A stretch of 64,000 bases of DNA from J014 sp964486055 (lineage in GTDB: Bacteria > Acidobacteriota > Blastocatellia > Pyrinomonadales > Pyrinomonadaceae), in assembly GCA_964486055.1 (NCBI GenBank), contig CAZALE010000002.1:1-64000 (forward strand), in the 5' to 3' direction. Below the pieces are notes generated by a model, which saw nothing but the letters and a program-made list of their open reading frames with translations, had not been told where the DNA came from and did no database searches. A program made the position numbers and the translations under genes. This document shows positions 53,972-63,751 of the stretch, one piece after another (the first letter of the stretch is position 1; each line of letters starts with the position of its first letter).

Positions 53972-55156
53972 ATGGGACGAAAATTTGATCGCATTTGTCT
54001 GATAGTGCTCGATTCTGTAGGAATAGGCGAAATGCCGGATGCTGCTGATTGGAATGACGCTGGGGCTGATACTCTGGGCCACATCTTGCAGACTCATCCA
54101 GTAAAGTTGAATAATCTACAGAAACTCGGATTAGGAAACATCCGAGAGTTACCCAATTTACCACCTGCGCCCTCACCGAGCGGAAACTATGGTAAGTGTG
54201 CGCTGAAATCAAACGGGAAAGATACAACGACAGGGCATTGGGAAATTGCAGGTATAATTCTCGAAAAAGCCTTTCCAACGTACCCTCAAGGATTCCCGGA
54301 TGAAATAATTCAAGCATTTGTAAAAGAAGCAAAACTAACAGGGGTTTTAGGTAACGTACCAGCTTCAGGGACTGAAATAATCAAACAACTTGGCGAGGAA
54401 CACCTCAGAACTGGAAAACCGATAGTCTACACTTCTGCTGACTCTGTTTTCCAAATAGCAGCCCACGAAGAAGTAATTCCACTAGAAAGACTCTATGAAA
54501 TCTGTAAAATCGCTAGGAAGATTTTAGATGGAGAGCATAAGGTCGGTAGAGTAATAGCGAGGCCATTCATCGGAACAAATGCAGAAAACTTTAAACGAAC
54601 TGAAAATCGTCATGACTATGCAATTTCGCCACCGAAGGAAAATCTTTTACTGATGATGGCTGAGGCTGGTTATGAAGTCATCGGAATAGGCAAAATAGCA
54701 TCCATTTATGATTCAATGGGAATAACAAGCGATTTACCAGCTAAAAATAATATGCAAGCCATCGAACAAACCATCAAAGCTCTAAAAGAATTCAATCGAC
54801 CAGGATTGATTTTCGCCAATCTCGTTGATTTCGATATGCTCTATGGACATAGGCGAGACCCTAAGGGATATGCAGAGGCACTAGAGTATTTCGATCAGCG
54901 CATTGCAGATATAATTGAAGCCTTAACAGAAAAAGATCTATTAGTACTGACCGCAGACCATGGAAACGATCCTACCTACAAAGGCACAGACCACACCAGA
55001 GAATACGTGCCATTAATAGCCTTCGGAAAGAACGCGAGAAGAAATGTAGACTTAGGCACTCGCGATTCATTAGCTGATATAGGAACGACAATAGCTGAGA
55101 ATTTTGGATTAAAACTAAAAGTCGGAGAAAGTTTCCTCAAGATGATATCTGATTAA
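53972..55156 (+). CDS. deoB: Phosphopentomutase
   Basis: DeoB interconverts (deoxy)ribose 1-phosphate and 5-phosphate in nucleoside salvage; 394 aa is the normal length. The alkaline phosphatase-like metal site is visible: LIVLDSVGIGEMPDA at the N-terminus, GKDTTTGHWEIAG with the phosphorylated Thr, YTSADSVFQIAAHE, and the late DHGNDPTYKGTDHTREYVPL. The start is unusual: an in-frame TGA lies 6 nt upstream, and the AGGAGGG at 53941 is about 25 nt away from the ATG. Confidence 0.95.
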   Translation: MGRKFDRICLIVLDSVGIGEMPDAADWNDAGADTLGHILQTHPVKLNNLQKLGLGNIRELPNLPPAPSPSGNYGKCALKSNGKDTTTGHWEIAGIILEKAFPTYPQGFPDEIIQAFVKEAKLTGVLGNVPASGTEIIKQLGEEHLRTGKPIVYTSADSVFQIAAHEEVIPLERLYEICKIARKILDGEHKVGRVIARPFIGTNAENFKRTENRHDYAISPPKENLLLMMAEAGYEVIGIGKIASIYDSMGITSDLPAKNNMQAIEQTIKALKEFNRPGLIFANLVDFDMLYGHRRDPKGYAEALEYFDQRIADIIEALTEKDLLVLTADHGNDPTYKGTDHTREYVPLIAFGKNARRNVDLGTRDSLADIGTTIAENFGLKLKVGESFLKMISD

Positions 55157-55291
55157 TCGCACACTGCCAAATGAGTAAACCTCTTGCGTAGAATTAAGAT
55201 CAGCTGAGTTAAAACTTTATGAGCTACCCTCGCAACCAAATTTTAAATTAATGAGGCATTTATCAGCAGCAAGACGGGTATTCATACATAA

Positions 55292-55324
55292 AAGGCTCCG
55301 CGATGGAAAAATGAACGGAGCCTT
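55292..55324 (-). terminator. Terminator between deoB and the S10 peptidase
   Basis: AAGGCTCCG (55292-55300) pairs perfectly with CGGAGCCTT (55316-55324) across a 15-nt A-rich loop. On the minus strand the 3' arm is followed by TTTATG. It lies between two convergent genes and overlaps neither. Confidence 0.7.
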
Positions 55325-55333
55325 CAGAAATGG

Positions 55334-56869
55334 TTACTTTTTCAAAGCCACGTTGATAAAGTTAGCGACATCCTCTTTTAACTTACGCAGAGAGTTTCTC
55401 TCAATATACATCATGTGTCCCGCTTCGTAGTAGGAAAAAACAACATTTCTTTTCAGCTCCGGCTCTAGGTTCATGGATGAGAAAGTATATTCTGCAGCAA
55501 AGAATGGTGTAGCCATATCATAATAGCCACATGCGACAAAAATCTTCATGTAAGGATTCTTAGACATTGCAGACTTTAGCGACGGCGCAACATCTGCATA
55601 GTTGTTGGTCACATTCCAATTCCATGGACCTATTCCGCCACCGAGTATGTAATATTCCAAATCAGAATAAAAACCCAATTCCCGTCGCACGTAATCGTTA
55701 AAAGTTGCGGTGTAAGGCGGACGAATAGCAGTCAAGCTAGGATCGAAGTCGGGACTATCGCCGGCAGCATCTTTATCTATACCAATGAAACGACTGTCGA
55801 GCCGGCCTGTCGTGCGCCTTCTATCCCTCAGAAGCTCTTTATTGAATTCTTGCAACTCTATACGAAAATTGTTTTGTTCGATGAAAGTCTGATTCAATCC
55901 AGTAAATCTGCTCATTTTCTCTAGCAATGATTTTCTCTCCGCCTCGGTTAGCCTATCTATTTTAAGTAATGCTGGAGCATATTCATTGATGGCAAAATTC
56001 CTCGCCATCTCTACTACTTGTTCTAACGGTTTCGATTGCAAATCCTGGGGAAGCCTTTTGTGATACCATGCTGTCGCAGTATAAGAGGGTAAAATTAGAA
56101 CTAGCGGTAAATCATTACCATCGGCAAAGCGCAGTGTTTGGAAATTTAAGACAGCAGAGATCAACATTATCCCATTCAATGCAATGCCACGTTCAAAAAG
56201 ATGATTAGTAAGGCCAGAGACTCTGGTCGTACCATAGCTTTCACCAACCAGGAAAACTGGTGAACTCCAACGTTGATTACGCACTAGATACATCCTAATA
56301 AACTCTCCAACTGATTCGATGTCACCATTCAAACTAAAAAACTTCGAGCCCAGTTCTGGTTTAGCAGCTCGACTAAAACCCGTGCCAACCGTATCTACGA
56401 ATACCAAATCTGTTAAGTCAAGCCATGTGTACTCATTATCGACTAATTCATAGGGTGGTGGCGGCATCATTCCATCATCAAGCATTTTCACGCGTTTAGG
56501 TCCTAGCGCTCCTAAATGAAGCCAGACTGACGAAGAGCCAGGTCCACCATTAAATGAAAATGTCAGAGGTCTTTTTGAGATATCCTTGACATCGTCTAAG
56601 GTGTAAGCCATATAAAAAATTCTGGCCTCTAGTTCGCCAGTCTGAGCATTGCGAATGGGCATATAACCAGCCGTCGTAGTATAGTTGAGAGTTCTGTTAC
56701 CTACGCGAATTGTATGCTTTTTAACTACTGGTTCACTCTCCTTGACCTCAGATGCCTTCGGCTCGACTGATGTTTTTGATTCCGCTACACCGGATTTCTG
56801 AGTGTCCGTGGGCGTAGGAGTTGGAATCGTTGCTTGAAAGAGAAAAAATGAAAGTAATACAGCAAGCAT
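55334..56869 (-). CDS. Secreted S10-family serine carboxypeptidase
   Basis: A 511-aa exported peptidase. A short signal peptide is followed by a Thr/Pro/Ser/Glu-rich linker (about 15-50). The serine carboxypeptidase domain carries FSFNGGPGSSSVWLHLGALGP (105-125), the oxyanion region, and VGESYGTTR with nucleophile S211. A later DMATPFFAAEY and YEAGHMMYIER supply the catalytic Asp and His. It removes C-terminal residues from peptides. It is one of several peptidases in the window, in line with a protein-degrading life style. Confidence 0.92.
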   Translation of the reverse strand: MLAVLLSFFLFQATIPTPTPTDTQKSGVAESKTSVEPKASEVKESEPVVKKHTIRVGNRTLNYTTTAGYMPIRNAQTGELEARIFYMAYTLDDVKDISKRPLTFSFNGGPGSSSVWLHLGALGPKRVKMLDDGMMPPPPYELVDNEYTWLDLTDLVFVDTVGTGFSRAAKPELGSKFFSLNGDIESVGEFIRMYLVRNQRWSSPVFLVGESYGTTRVSGLTNHLFERGIALNGIMLISAVLNFQTLRFADGNDLPLVLILPSYTATAWYHKRLPQDLQSKPLEQVVEMARNFAINEYAPALLKIDRLTEAERKSLLEKMSRFTGLNQTFIEQNNFRIELQEFNKELLRDRRRTTGRLDSRFIGIDKDAAGDSPDFDPSLTAIRPPYTATFNDYVRRELGFYSDLEYYILGGGIGPWNWNVTNNYADVAPSLKSAMSKNPYMKIFVACGYYDMATPFFAAEYTFSSMNLEPELKRNVVFSYYEAGHMMYIERNSLRKLKEDVANFINVALKK

Positions 56870-56988
56870 AGTTTTAATCCTTTTAGATTCGGTTTTTTCA
56901 GAGCTTTAAGAACGATAGCTTAGCTTAAATCCGATGAGGATTCAAACTGCTTTTGTTTTAAGTAGCTCTCTGAATATAATTGCTGTTT

Positions 56989-58266
56989 ATGAACTACCAA
57001 ATTAACGAAACTCATGATCCTAACTTAAAAAGTTGGCTTGATTCAGCAAATGATCCAAAAACTGATTTCCCGTTACAAAATCTTCCTGTTTGCAGATTTA
57101 TTCATGCTAATACCTTGAAGATAGGAATCGCAATCGGCGATTATGTTTTAGATTTCGAGCCTTATTATGACACCTTCGTTTCCTCTGGCTATCGAAAGAA
57201 AACCCTGGAGCTCGCAGCGAGTCATGAGGTAAGAAAGCAGATAATCGAAGATTTTAAGATAGACGCACCAGCCTCCAAGAAAAATCTGATAGCCAGCAAC
57301 TTTTTAATCCCGATTAAATCTTGCAATTTTGTTCTCCCATTTGAAATAGGTGACTATACTGACTTTTATTGTTCCATTTTTCATGCCACGAATGTAGGCT
57401 TAATGCTCCGTCCGGATAATCCGCTTTTCCCTAATTACAAGTGGCTTCCAATTGGTTATCACGGACGCGCCTCTTCAGTTGTTATTTCGGGAACTAAAAT
57501 CAAACGCCCTAAAGGACAAAATAGAAGCGATGCTAGCCAGCCGCCATCCTTTATGCCCTGCAAAAATCTGGATTACGAACTCGAAGTCGGCTTTTTCATC
57601 GGAAGAGGAAATGAACTCGGAACTTCGATTCCAATATCAGAGGCGGAAAACCACATCTTCGGATTATGCTTAGTTAATGATTGGTCAGCGCGTGATATTC
57701 AGGCTTGGGAGTATCAACCTCTCGGCCCATTTCTTGCTAAAAGCTTCGCGACTACTATCTCCCCTTTTGTTGTCACTTTAGAGGCTCTTGCACCATTTAG
57801 ATGCAGAGCTTTCGAACGTCCAGCCGGTGACCCACAACCGTTAGAATACCTGTACGACGAAAATAATCAAAAGCACGGTGGAATAGACATAAAATTAGAG
57901 GTGTATATTCGAACCCAGAGAATGAGAGATGAAGGAATAGAACCTTATCTATTAAGCCGAAGTAACATGAGAGATTTGTACTGGACAATAGGTCAAATGG
58001 TGGCTCATCACACTTCAAACGGATGTAATCTAAGAAGAGGAGATCTATTAGCCACTGGAACTGTATCAGGAAAAGAAAAACACGAGAGAGGATGTTTATT
58101 GGAACTCACTTGGCGTGGCACAGAACCTATAGAGCTTCCTTCAGGTGAAACTAGAAGATTCTTAGAAGATGGTGATGAAATAATTATGAAAGGTTATTGT
58201 GAAAAAGAAGGGTTTCGCAGGATAGGTTTCGGAGAATGTACTGGTATGATAATACCTGCAAATTAA
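56989..58266 (+). CDS. fahA: Fumarylacetoacetase
   Basis: The last enzyme of the tyrosine/homogentisate pathway, splitting fumarylacetoacetate to fumarate and acetoacetate; about 425 aa from the ATG at 56989 (a TTG 9 nt upstream is less likely). Seen: N-terminal SH3-like part (NLPVCRFI, IGIAIGDYVLD), GDYTDFYCSIFHATNVGLMLRPDNPL, LPIGYHGRASSVVISGT and DYELEVGFFIGRGNELG. LVNDWSARDIQAWEYQPLGPFLAKSFATTISPFVV follows, with the metal-binding Asp and Glu residues. No hmgA or maiA gene is adjacent. Confidence 0.95.
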   Translation: MNYQINETHDPNLKSWLDSANDPKTDFPLQNLPVCRFIHANTLKIGIAIGDYVLDFEPYYDTFVSSGYRKKTLELAASHEVRKQIIEDFKIDAPASKKNLIASNFLIPIKSCNFVLPFEIGDYTDFYCSIFHATNVGLMLRPDNPLFPNYKWLPIGYHGRASSVVISGTKIKRPKGQNRSDASQPPSFMPCKNLDYELEVGFFIGRGNELGTSIPISEAENHIFGLCLVNDWSARDIQAWEYQPLGPFLAKSFATTISPFVVTLEALAPFRCRAFERPAGDPQPLEYLYDENNQKHGGIDIKLEVYIRTQRMRDEGIEPYLLSRSNMRDLYWTIGQMVAHHTSNGCNLRRGDLLATGTVSGKEKHERGCLLELTWRGTEPIELPSGETRRFLEDGDEIIMKGYCEKEGFRRIGFGECTGMIIPAN

Positions 58267-58477
58267 ACAGTGCATCCACGAATTAATGGTTTAAACGTAA
58301 GTCAATCTAGACAATCAATTCGAGTGTTTGGACGATGTCAGAATCAACTAAGTAATAAAACAGAGCTTCTGCAAAGAGTTCTCTCGCTCACTAATCCATG
58401 ATCGAAATTACCCCTAATCGCTTAACTGAAACTTAAATCTCTTTGGTCTTCTCCACATCGATCAGTCAGTTTCCAGA

Positions 58478-58675
58478 CTAAACTAGATCTGAATCATCGA
58501 CATTTTCTGGTTGCCCCTTCTCGTTAGAAATCTCGTCGGACGCTTCCTCGATATCCTCTGCAGGGCCGTAGACCTCATAGCCATATGCATCGTCGTAGTA
58601 ATAGCTACGATTTTCTATGTCATCCTGCCATGAATTTTTAGTAACATCCTTTGCTTTTTTGCTGTCTTTAATCAT
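58478..58675 (-). CDS. Small acidic Tyr-rich hypothetical protein
   Basis: 65 aa, not recognised. It is basic at the N-terminus (MIKDSKKAKD) then strongly acidic with a YYYDDAYGYEVYG stretch and a Glu/Asp-rich tail, so probably disordered. It starts 12 nt from the HAD phosphatase gene on the other strand, and the ribosome site is not convincing. The non-random composition argues for a real gene; the tight divergent spacing argues against. Confidence 0.45.
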   Translation of the reverse strand: MIKDSKKAKDVTKNSWQDDIENRSYYYDDAYGYEVYGPAEDIEEASDEISNEKGQPENVDDSDLV

Positions 58676-58687
58676 AATTTAAAAAGT

Positions 58688-59515
58688 ATGCGCCAGAAAA
58701 TATTATTGCTCTCTTCGTGTGCAATTCTATTACTTTCATTATACGTAACTGAGTGGCATTCAGCCCAACAAAAAACACCTGTTAAAACTGATCTGGAGTA
58801 TCAGCTAGGAGCGATACTTTATATGCAGAAAGCTGCTGAGTATAGAGCACTCTGCTATCAAGCTTTTAATTGGGCAAAAAGGGTGATAGATGAGGACGAA
58901 CGCAATTTGAAGAAACTGCCGAAATCTGAACGAAAGAAACCACGTGCAATCGTCTTTGACATAGACGAAACGATCTTAGATAACTCTCCATCGCTTGCAT
59001 ATGGTTTAGTAAACAACAAACCTTTCAATTTGCAAGATTGGTATGCATGGGGAGAGATGCGGAAAGCTAAGCCAATACCTGGTTCAGTAGAATTCGCAAA
59101 GTATGCGAATTCCAGGGGTATCAGAATCTTCTATGTATCGAATCGTGATGAGGTACAAAAACAAGTCACTATTGACAACTTACAGAATGTAGGTTTTCCG
59201 GATGTTTCCAACGAGACCGTCCTCCTGCGCCAGAATGAATCATCAAAAGAGCCACGCAGACAGTTCATAGCATCAAAATACAGAATAGTCCTCCTAATGG
59301 GTGATAACCTAAACGACTTTGCCCAACAGTTCGAGAAAAAATCGATTGAAGATAGATTTGCAGAAACCGACAAAATCCGAGATATGTGGGGCGGGCGCTT
59401 CATCGTTCTTCCAAATGCAATGTACGGAGACTGGGAAAGTGCTATATACGGCTATCAACGTCTGACAGAAGAACAAAAAGCTCAAAAGCGTTTCGAATCA
59501 TTAGAACTACCCTAA
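58688..59515 (+). CDS. HAD-superfamily acid phosphatase (e(P4)/class C-like)
   Basis: A 275-aa exported phosphatase with a signal peptide or anchor (about 1-26), possibly lipidated (LSSC at 8-11 is too near the start for a normal lipobox). The HAD motif I is IVFDIDETILDNSP (D91, D93), followed by FYVSNR (motif II Ser-Asn-Arg) and LLMGDNLNDF (motif IV) in the order of 5'-nucleotidase lipoprotein e(P4). Probably dephosphorylates nucleotides in the periplasm. It is 24 nt upstream of the S9 peptidase gene, likely in the same transcript. Confidence 0.9.
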   Translation: MRQKILLLSSCAILLLSLYVTEWHSAQQKTPVKTDLEYQLGAILYMQKAAEYRALCYQAFNWAKRVIDEDERNLKKLPKSERKKPRAIVFDIDETILDNSPSLAYGLVNNKPFNLQDWYAWGEMRKAKPIPGSVEFAKYANSRGIRIFYVSNRDEVQKQVTIDNLQNVGFPDVSNETVLLRQNESSKEPRRQFIASKYRIVLLMGDNLNDFAQQFEKKSIEDRFAETDKIRDMWGGRFIVLPNAMYGDWESAIYGYQRLTEEQKAQKRFESLELP

Positions 59516-59539
59516 TCAAAATTACTCTGAGAAAGCGAT

Positions 59540-61762
59540 ATGAGAAAGTATTTGATTCAGAGACTAATATTGCTTTTCACCATTGTCTCTTTTTTCTATT
59601 CAATTCCGGCCCAAGTCCTGACAGTTCGAGAGATAATGAAGGAGCCATCTATCGCCGGAATGCGACCCGAGGCTGAGGAAATATCTCCTGATGGTAACTG
59701 GGTTATATTCTTGTGGAATGAACGACAAAAACAACCTAGAAATTTATACATAGCGTCAACTAAAGGTGGTAACCCAGAACTTTTGATAGACGCTGCCTCT
59801 ATTTATGATCCTCCTCAGTCAACAACAGACAACAAGTTAAATTACGGATTAAACTCCCGCGACGATTTTATCAAAGACAGAGAGAAAAACTTATCGAGCG
59901 CTCGATTCTCCCCTGACTCTAAGCAAATTGCCTTTGTCCAAAATGGAGACATATATCTTTTGAATCTTGAAACAAGGAAATTAAAGAGAATTACGAGGAC
60001 TCAGAATCCTGAGACACAGGTTCGATGGCTGACAAATACTAAAATACTCTTTTCTAATGGTGCAAATTTCTTCGTTTTCGATCTAGAAGAACCGTCTTTC
60101 ATTCAACTTACCAAAGAAGGTAACCCGACGACTTTTCAAAACATAACTCTCAATGCAGCTAGTAAGGATGGTCGAAACTTTGCGTACGTCGTCAGTGATG
60201 GATCGAAACAGAGGGCTTTATCAGTACCAGACTATCTTGATGAATTCGTGCAAACCAAAACCGTCCGTCGAGGTTGGGCTGATCAGAAAATTTTTGTAAC
60301 TAAGACCGATGCTAGTTTAAATAAACCTTACGAGATAAAACTTCCAAAGCCTGATGGGAATTATTACATAAGAAGCATCAAATGGGCAAGCGACAATCAG
60401 TCGCTCATAATCGACAGGGTCGACGCAGACACGAAACGCCGGATAATTTTCTTAGTTAGAGGCATCGGCACAAGAGAAGAAAAAGTAATCAACATTACCC
60501 AAGAAACGGATGAAAAATGGATTGCCCCATTATCACGGCTAATAGAACCTCACCCGACAGACGCTAACCAAATTCTATTCGCCTCCGAAAGAGATGGCTT
60601 TAATCACTTGTACCTTGCTAAACTCGATGGTAACGACAAGCTCCAGGTAACGCAATTAACCCGAGGAAACTGGGAAATCGATTGGGTACGTTGGCTCGAT
60701 TCATCCCGCATAATCTATAGCTCTACTGAGGAAAATCCAGCCCAACGGGAATTTTATATCTTAAACCTAACCGATGGCAGTAAAGTTCAGCTTAAGACCG
60801 AAGGGAAAGGCATGAAAACTAACCCACAGCTTAGTGAAAACGCAAAAGTGCTACTTTATTCATTCTCTCAATGGAAAACTCCTACAGAGCTCTATGCAAT
60901 AGAGATTTGCGACACCTGTAAATCCGTAAGGCTTAGTAATTCAATACCAACGGAGTTCCTGAGCCGTAAGTGGAATGACCCGAACTTTATAGATATTCCG
61001 ACGCGTGACGCTAAGTTCATCAAAGCCAAAGTTTATTTCCCTGAAAACTTCGATAAGAAACAAAGGTATCCGATGGTCATCTTCGTACATGGTGCGGGTT
61101 ATCTCCAGAATACAATAAACGGCTGGAATAATTACTACCGAGAATTTCTGTTTAATCAACTACTAACCCAAAAGGGCTATATTGTCTTAGATATAGATTA
61201 CAGGGGATCTGCGGGATATGGTCGTGACTGGCGAACAGATGTATATGATTTTCTTGGAGGCAAAGACTACGACGATCATTTGGATGCGATTGACTTCATG
61301 ATAAAAAATTATTCAGTTGATGCAAGGCGCGTAGGGGTTTACGGGGGAAGCTATGGCGGATTTATGGCAAGTATGCTGGTTCTTCGTGCTCCGGATAAAG
61401 TAGCCTGCGCAGCTGCGTTGCGTCCTGTTTTCGACTGGAAAAATTATTATGCTTCGTCACCAATATACACTACCGAAAGGCTCGGGCATCCAGAAAAAAA
61501 TCCAGAGGCGTACAAACGCTCATCGCCTATAGCTTATGCAGATAAACTTCAAAGGCCACTTTTAATCCTACATGGATTGCTGGACGATAATGTTCATGCA
61601 CAAGATTCAATTCAAATGATAGAAAAATTAATACGACTAGGGAAAACTCAGTACTTTGATGCGATGTTGTATCCATCAGAAAACCATGGCTTTTTGAGAG
61701 ATACCAGCTGGGCTGATGAATATGAGCGCATATTGACGTTTTTTGAAAAATGCTTAAAATGA
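59540..61762 (+). CDS. S9-family peptidase (dipeptidyl-peptidase IV-like)
   Basis: A 740-aa exported serine peptidase. A signal peptide (about 1-25) is followed by a beta-propeller (about 40-450, with repeated WDJR-like blades such as ARFSPDSKQIAFVQ) and an alpha/beta hydrolase domain (about 470-740). DIDYRGSAGYGRDWR, GVYGGSYGGFMASML (nucleophile Ser in GGSYGG), LLDDNVHAQDS and SENHGF carry the Ser-Asp-His triad. It acts on peptides in the periplasm. The gene is followed after 10 nt by the UXS gene. Confidence 0.92.
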   Translation: MRKYLIQRLILLFTIVSFFYSIPAQVLTVREIMKEPSIAGMRPEAEEISPDGNWVIFLWNERQKQPRNLYIASTKGGNPELLIDAASIYDPPQSTTDNKLNYGLNSRDDFIKDREKNLSSARFSPDSKQIAFVQNGDIYLLNLETRKLKRITRTQNPETQVRWLTNTKILFSNGANFFVFDLEEPSFIQLTKEGNPTTFQNITLNAASKDGRNFAYVVSDGSKQRALSVPDYLDEFVQTKTVRRGWADQKIFVTKTDASLNKPYEIKLPKPDGNYYIRSIKWASDNQSLIIDRVDADTKRRIIFLVRGIGTREEKVINITQETDEKWIAPLSRLIEPHPTDANQILFASERDGFNHLYLAKLDGNDKLQVTQLTRGNWEIDWVRWLDSSRIIYSSTEENPAQREFYILNLTDGSKVQLKTEGKGMKTNPQLSENAKVLLYSFSQWKTPTELYAIEICDTCKSVRLSNSIPTEFLSRKWNDPNFIDIPTRDAKFIKAKVYFPENFDKKQRYPMVIFVHGAGYLQNTINGWNNYYREFLFNQLLTQKGYIVLDIDYRGSAGYGRDWRTDVYDFLGGKDYDDHLDAIDFMIKNYSVDARRVGVYGGSYGGFMASMLVLRAPDKVACAAALRPVFDWKNYYASSPIYTTERLGHPEKNPEAYKRSSPIAYADKLQRPLLILHGLLDDNVHAQDSIQMIEKLIRLGKTQYFDAMLYPSENHGFLRDTSWADEYERILTFFEKCLK

Positions 61763-61772
61763 GTAAAGAGCT

Positions 61773-62729
61773 ATGAGAATCTTAGTGACTGGAGGAGCTG
61801 GTTTTATCGGCTCCCATTTATGTGAGAGGTTGTTGAATGATGGTCATGAGGTAATTTGCTTAGACAACTACTTTACAGGTCGTAAAGAGAACATCGTTCA
61901 CTTACTGAGTAATCCGCGCTTTGAATTAATCCGTCATGATATAACACAACCCATACTGCTGGAAGTTGACCAAATATATAATCTTGCATGTCCCGCCTCA
62001 CCAATTCATTACCAATACAATCCTGTAAAAACAGTAAAAACGAACGTAATGGGTGCCATCAACATGTTAGGACTTGCTAAGCGGGTAAAAGCTAGAATCC
62101 TACAAGCCTCAACCTCAGAAGTCTACGGAGATCCACAGGTGCATCCCCAAACTGAAGATTACTGGGGAAATGTCAATCCAATAGGATTACGAAGCTGTTA
62201 TGATGAAGGAAAAAGATTGGCAGAGACTCTTTTCATGGATTACCACCGGCAGAATGCTGTCGACACTAGAATAGCCAGAATATTCAATTGCTATGGCCCC
62301 AGAATGCTTGAAAACGACGGAAGAGTAGTCTCTAATTTCATAGTCCAAGCCCTTCAGGATAAAGAACTAACCATCTATGGTGACGGAAGCCAAACACGCT
62401 CCTTTTGCTACGTTGATGACATGATAGAAGGTCTAGTCAGATTGATGAATACCGAGGCAGAGGATATCCATCTACCAGTTAATCTGGGTAATCCTGAGGA
62501 GTTTCGCATAAAAGAACTGGCAGAAGAGATAGGTAAATTACTAAATAAAGAAATCAAGCTTAAATACCTTCCGCTGCCACCAGACGACCCAAAACAAAGG
62601 AGACCAAATATCGATAGGGCAAAGAAATTACTTAATTGGTTACCCAAGATCACCCTCTCTGAAGGATTAAAAGCAACGATAAATTATTTTTCCCAAAAGA
62701 TAAAAGTAGGAAACACAGCAAAAGCTTAA
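61773..62729 (+). CDS. UDP-glucuronate decarboxylase (UXS-like SDR)
   Basis: Extended SDR enzyme, 318 aa, that most resembles UDP-glucuronic acid decarboxylase, making UDP-xylose. Seen: Rossmann motif TGGAGFIGSHL; DNYFTGRKENI; NLACPASPIHYQYNPVKTVKTNVMGAINML; STSEVYGDPQVHPQTEDYWGNVNPIG; active-site Tyr/Lys in SCYDEGKR; RIFNCYGPRM; and SQTRSFCYVDDMIEGLVRLM. The YDEGK and the long PASP-HYQ block are as in UXS. It acts in surface polysaccharide precursor synthesis. The following gene is a related epimerase. Confidence 0.92.
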   Translation: MRILVTGGAGFIGSHLCERLLNDGHEVICLDNYFTGRKENIVHLLSNPRFELIRHDITQPILLEVDQIYNLACPASPIHYQYNPVKTVKTNVMGAINMLGLAKRVKARILQASTSEVYGDPQVHPQTEDYWGNVNPIGLRSCYDEGKRLAETLFMDYHRQNAVDTRIARIFNCYGPRMLENDGRVVSNFIVQALQDKELTIYGDGSQTRSFCYVDDMIEGLVRLMNTEAEDIHLPVNLGNPEEFRIKELAEEIGKLLNKEIKLKYLPLPPDDPKQRRPNIDRAKKLLNWLPKITLSEGLKATINYFSQKIKVGNTAKA

Positions 62730-62764
62730 AACTAGACTAATGAAGAAAAATAGGAGATCGATAT

Positions 62765-63751
62765 ATGAAAATTTTAATAACAGGCGGAGCTGGATTCATT
62801 GGTTCACATTTAGCTGATAGACTCCACTCTGAAGGACATGAAGTCACGGTAATAGACAATCTTTCTACTGGCAGATATGCAAATATAGGACATTTGGAAG
62901 GTAAAGAAAGATTTCGATTAATTATTGACACAGTCCTAAACGAAGACTTGATGGAAGAATTAATCAAGGAAGCTGACAGGGTGTTTCATATGGCAAGTGC
63001 GGTTGGAGTCAAACTGATAATGGAACGTCCGGTTCAAACTATAGAGACCATATTCAAAGGCACTGATGTGGTTCTCGGCTTCTGTGCTAGATATCGTAAA
63101 CGCGTTCTGATCCCATCGACATCAGAAGTTTATGGTAAGGGCACAGCTGTGCCGTTTCGAGAGGAAGACGATATTCTAAAAGGCTCGACATCAAAACATC
63201 GCTGGGCCTATGCTTGTGCTAAAGAGCTAGACGAATTTTTAGCCCTAGCACACTGGAAGGAATCTCGCCTACCAGTAGTCGTTGTAAGGCTCTTTAATAC
63301 CGTCGGACCTCGTCAGACGGGACAATACGGCATGGTAGTTCCTAGATTCGTGAAAGCCGCTATTGAAAATAAACCGCTGTCAGTTTATGGTGATGGCACT
63401 CAATCAAGGTGCTTTGCTCACGTGGCAGATGTCGTAGATGCTCTAATAAAACTTCTGGAAACCCCAGCCTGCTTTGGTCAAGTCATAAATATAGGAAACG
63501 ATAAAGAAATTACAATAAAACACTTGGCTGAAAAGGTCATAGAATTGACCGGTAGTAGTAGCGAGATTCAATACGTGCCCTACGAAAGCGTTTATGGAGA
63601 TGGATTTGAGGATATGAAACGGCGGGTTCCATCATTGGAAAAAGCTCGTCGATTAATAGGTTACAATCCAACTCGAACCTTAGAGGATATCATCGATGAT
63701 GTAGCAAAAAATTTTCGCAAGGAGCTCGAACCTGAGGGAGTAGCAATTTGA
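62765..63751 (+). CDS. NAD-dependent nucleotide-sugar epimerase/dehydratase
   Basis: Extended SDR of 328 aa. Seen: ITGGAGFIGSHLADRL, DNLSTGRYANIGH, VFHMASAVGVKLIMERPV, PSTSEVYGKG, active-site YACAKELDE (Y-x3-K), RLFNTVGPRQTGQYGMVVPRFV and GDGTQSRCFAHVADV. It resembles the UDP-glucose 4-epimerase/GDP-mannose dehydratase group. The exact sugar is not decided. It follows the UXS gene by 35 nt with a GGAG ribosome site and overlaps the next gene by one base (TGATG). Confidence 0.9.
   Translation: MKILITGGAGFIGSHLADRLHSEGHEVTVIDNLSTGRYANIGHLEGKERFRLIIDTVLNEDLMEELIKEADRVFHMASAVGVKLIMERPVQTIETIFKGTDVVLGFCARYRKRVLIPSTSEVYGKGTAVPFREEDDILKGSTSKHRWAYACAKELDEFLALAHWKESRLPVVVVRLFNTVGPRQTGQYGMVVPRFVKAAIENKPLSVYGDGTQSRCFAHVADVVDALIKLLETPACFGQVINIGNDKEITIKHLAEKVIELTGSSSEIQYVPYESVYGDGFEDMKRRVPSLEKARRLIGYNPTRTLEDIIDDVAKNFRKELEPEGVAI

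Noticed and set aside
53820..54332. 170-aa minus-strand ORF
   Set aside because: It is antisense to deoB, with no recognisable domain or ribosome site.
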